Shown: positions 30,720 to 32,649 of the stretch, piece by piece
Layout: every line of letters starts with the position of its first letter
Numbering within the stretch: the stretch's first letter is position 1
Assembly: GCA_919903025.1 (NCBI GenBank)
Contig: CAKKSE010000071.1
Location: 1-32,649 of the forward strand
DNA from: Nitrospiria bacterium
Lineage (GTDB): Bacteria; Nitrospirota; RBG-16-64-22
Reading direction: 5' to 3'
DNA length: 32,649 bases
Program-made: the position numbers and the translations under genes
Notes under the pieces: generated by a model
The model's input: only the letters and a program-made list of their open reading frames with translations
Databases searched by the model: none
What the model was told of the DNA's origin: nothing

Positions 30720-32270
30720 ATGCCCCCGTTCGACCCTCCTCAAATCCTCACGTCCGACGCCTGTCTCCCCTGCCCGGTTTGCTGCATCTTTGCGGACCGG
30801 TCCTCACCGTTCCGTCCCTTCTTCGCCGGACCAGAAATTGGCCGTCTCGCACCCGGCGAACCCGAACGGCTTCGTCTGTTCGGCACTCTTACACAATCTG
30901 TGGGTTCGCACGCGGAAGTGGTTCCGGACGGGTTGAACTTTCGCTGCCCCTTTCTCGATCCGGCTTCCCACGCCTGTACCATATTCGATCGAAGACCGCT
31001 CGACTGCCGGCTCTACCCTTTCATGATCGCGTACTCCTCGGACGTCGGCCGGATTAGTCTCGTTCTCGATCTCCATTGCCTGTCCCTCGTCGAAGGCGAC
31101 TCCCGCGTCCTCCCACACGCCCATCGGCTGGCGCTGTGGATCGAAGAAAACGCGGCAGCCATCGCGGCCCCGGACACAAGGGGCGTGATCGCCGCCCCCC
31201 AGGACAGCCATCATCCCCTCCTCCCGCTTCCCAGGCTCTCACGCCTTCTCCTCGGCCCCGGCGGCTGGAAGCACGTCCTTTCCGGGGACGCACAGCGTTT
31301 CCCGCCCTCGACCTCGTTCACCCGGGCCCTTTTTTCCCACTATCTCTGGCGCGACCGTATGAACCTGATCTGGAAACCCTTCAGGGAAGGACTCCTGCTC
31401 GCCGCTTTCGAGGGAAGCGGCTCCTTTATCCCCCGCCCTCCCCCAGGCGTGAATCTCACGCCGGCGGTTGTCCGGGAGATTGAAGCCGCTTGGGTTGATC
31501 TGCACGCCGGTCCGGCCGTTCCCCTTCGGATGGAAGGAGTCCTCGAGGAAGAGATCCCCGCTCTGCGCGCGGCCGGGTGGACGATCCGCCGGTCGGGGAC
31601 GGAGTACATTCATCCGACATCGGACGCGGCCGACCTGCGAGGGAACCGGTTCAAGGGGGAGAGAAACGCCGCGAACAAATTCGAGCGGCACTCGCGTCCC
31701 GCCCTGAGGGATCTCCGCTCCGGCGATATCCCGGCCGCCCTCGTTCTCTACTGGCGCTGGCTCGGGCGGAACCCCGAACGCCTCGTCGAGGGAAGCTTCC
31801 GCCGACTGCTGGCCGAGGATTCCCTGCTGGCCTACAAGAGGGCCCTTCACGAGGCTTCCGATCTCGGGATCATGGCTCTCGTTGCCGAGGCGGGCGGCAA
31901 GATCGCGGGAATCTCCCTGTCAGCGCGGATCGGGCCGGAGTTGGCCTGCATCTTCTTCGAGCTGGCCGACCCGGACCATCCCGGCGCCGCGCCGTTCCTG
32001 TTTCGAGCCGCGGCCCGGGTCCACCGGGGCGCTTCTCGCCTCTCCAGCATGGATGATTCCGGCCTGCCGGAGCTGGCCAGGGCCAAGGGCGCCGGTTCGC
32101 CCCAGCGGGTCCCTCTCTATCAGGCCCTATCAGGCCGCGCGGGAGAGACGGGAAAAAACACCGCCGAACTTGATTCGGCGGAAGAAATATGCGATAAGAC
32201 TGTCACGAATCACTCGAGTCTGCACCCTTACCCTTGCCAAGCGGCACAGCTGCGAGACGCCGGTTTATAA
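30720..32270 (+). CDS. Fusion: YkgJ-type cysteine-cluster domain plus DUF2156/GNAT-like domain
   Basis: A 516-residue two-part protein. The N-terminal ~110 residues have the CxxCxxCC motif C15-x2-C18-x2-C21-C22, then CPFLDPASHACTIFDRRPLDCRLYPF, the hallmark of YkgJ/UPF0153 proteins thought to bind zinc or an iron-sulfur cluster. The C-terminal part from ~255 has RFKGERNAANKFERH, LVEGSFRRLLAED, MALVAEAGGKIAGISLSA and SSMDDSGLPELARAKG. This matches the acyl-CoA/aminoacyl N-acyltransferase-like DUF2156 fold related to phosphatidylglycerol lysyltransferase catalytic domains. The last ~45 residues, after a 10-bp tandem duplication, look non-homologous. I start at ATG 30720, not the upstream frame. 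The function is unknown. Confidence 0.75.
   Translation: MPPFDPPQILTSDACLPCPVCCIFADRSSPFRPFFAGPEIGRLAPGEPERLRLFGTLTQSVGSHAEVVPDGLNFRCPFLDPASHACTIFDRRPLDCRLYPFMIAYSSDVGRISLVLDLHCLSLVEGDSRVLPHAHRLALWIEENAAAIAAPDTRGVIAAPQDSHHPLLPLPRLSRLLLGPGGWKHVLSGDAQRFPPSTSFTRALFSHYLWRDRMNLIWKPFREGLLLAAFEGSGSFIPRPPPGVNLTPAVVREIEAAWVDLHAGPAVPLRMEGVLEEEIPALRAAGWTIRRSGTEYIHPTSDAADLRGNRFKGERNAANKFERHSRPALRDLRSGDIPAALVLYWRWLGRNPERLVEGSFRRLLAEDSLLAYKRALHEASDLGIMALVAEAGGKIAGISLSARIGPELACIFFELADPDHPGAAPFLFRAAARVHRGASRLSSMDDSGLPELARAKGAGSPQRVPLYQALSGRAGETGKNTAELDSAEEICDKTVTNHSSLHPYPCQAAQLRDAGL
32117..32136 (+). repeat. 10-bp perfect tandem duplication near the end of the fusion gene
   Basis: CTATCAGGCC occurs twice back to back at 32117-32126 and 32127-32136. 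Ten bases is not a multiple of three, so one copy change shifts the frame. The protein after this point loses family resemblance. Confidence 0.9.
32152..32181 (-). terminator. Intrinsic terminator reading on the minus strand
   Basis: CCGCCGAA (32161-32168) and TTCGGCGG (32174-32181) form a perfect 8-bp stem with a 5-base loop. On the minus strand the stem is followed by TGTTTTTT (32160-32153). On the plus strand no T-run follows. No minus-strand gene is seen to its right within the window. Confidence 0.5.
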
Positions 32271-32285
32271 CCGAGAGCGGGGCGT

Positions 32286-32528
32286 GGATTTCCTCCAAGA
32301 CTTGCGGTACCATGGCTTTGGAGTGAGGAGAAAGTCCCCAAGGGGCGGCTTCTCGAGTTCGAGTACCCGAGACGGCCGGACCTCAAGGTGGCCAGAGCCC
32401 GCGCGATGAAGGAGACGCTTCGCGGCCTCTGGTTGTACCGGACCTTGGGGTGGGCGAAACGCCTCTTTGCGAGCTGGTACTTCACAAAACCCGGAAGCGC
32501 CATTAATAGGAGACAGCATAATGGATGA
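32286..32528 (+). pseudogene. Coding remnant without a start codon
   Basis: This frame encodes a protein-like segment of ~80 residues that includes EEKVPKGRLLEFEYPRRPD, then ARARAMKETLRGLWLYRTLGWAKRLFASWYFTKPGS. It has good amphipathic composition and normal codon use. No ATG, GTG or TTG lies near its beginning, and an in-frame stop at 32268-32270 closes it upstream. It looks like the 3' part of a gene whose 5' end is lost or frame-shifted. I cannot name the family. The tail overlaps the next gene by 8 bases. Confidence 0.45.
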
Positions 32529-32649
32529 AAGAGATGTTTACAAGGCCAAGGAGACAATGCAGTCTGCAATGAAGAAAATCCCCATGAGAGCGGCGCTGAT
32601 TATTGGAGCAATTCTGTTCTTTTTTCTGTTTTTAAATCCATGGGTTCAG
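32521..32649 (+). CDS. Start of a small membrane protein, truncated by the window end
   Basis: ATG 32521 follows AGGAG at a good distance. The 43 visible residues are a charged amphipathic start (MDERDVYKAKETMQSAMKKIPMR) followed by a strong hydrophobic helix (AALIIGAILFFFLFLNPWV). Base composition is clearly more AT-rich than the window average. The rest lies beyond the end. No family is recognised. Confidence 0.5.
   Translation, partial: MDERDVYKAKETMQSAMKKIPMRAALIIGAILFFFLFLNPWVQ

Noticed and set aside
1-32649. CRISPR arrays, IS elements or prophage genes
   Set aside because: No regularly spaced repeats, transposase or integrase motifs, or phage structural genes were seen.

Overview
The window is GC-rich DNA (about 60-65% G+C by eye) packed with short-gap and overlapping genes. 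It comes from a Gram-negative-type bacterium: it has an RlpA lipoprotein with a SPOR domain, several lipobox signal peptides and no sporulation genes. Menaquinone made by the futalosine route (MqnE, MqnC and a deaminase-like amidohydrolase), a roadblock/TPR pair, zinc-ribbon/TPR proteins and a branched-chain amino-acid type ABC importer suggest an uncultivated lineage near Desulfobacterota, Nitrospirota, NC10 or similar. The phylum cannot be fixed from this sequence alone.

Layout. 1-560: 3' end of coaBC. 575-2792: a promoter, a TPR protein, a roadblock protein and aroQ. 2808-12623: a second promoter, then twelve almost gapless genes (efp, accB, accC, thiE, the five-gene liv-type importer, queE, queC, rlpA). 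12840-16364: a 44-residue membrane peptide, an A-type Fe-S carrier, a YtxH-like protein, and three linked envelope/scaffold genes (two zinc-ribbon/TPR proteins around an SH3 lipoprotein). 16374-17306 (minus): a radical SAM enzyme. 17361-18752: dihydrolipoyl dehydrogenase. 18753-18989: an AT-rich island holding two inverted dif-like Xer sites. 18990-22469: the menaquinone genes. 22470-22986: a non-coding stretch with DnaA-box-like repeats. 22987-24342 (minus): miaB. 24474-30457 (minus): an uncharacterised five-gene cluster with a metallophosphoesterase, a small membrane protein, a membrane-anchored flavodoxin-like protein, a cholesterol-oxidase-like GMC flavoprotein and a membrane protein with a SPOR-like tail. 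30720-32270: a YkgJ/DUF2156-type fusion. The right end holds a decayed coding fragment and the start of a small membrane protein.

The most notable signal is at 18774-18848. Two sequences carrying the exact 11-bp XerD half-site of the E. coli dif site lie in inverted orientation inside a 19-bp perfect palindrome. In the lines I counted by hand, GC skew on the plus strand changes here from G-rich to C-rich, and KOPS-like octamers mostly point toward the site from both sides. I infer that this is the chromosome dimer-resolution site and replication terminus, or an element that has inserted into it.

The second point of interest is the minus-strand cluster at 24474-30457. It looks like an undescribed envelope-associated redox/phosphoesterase system.
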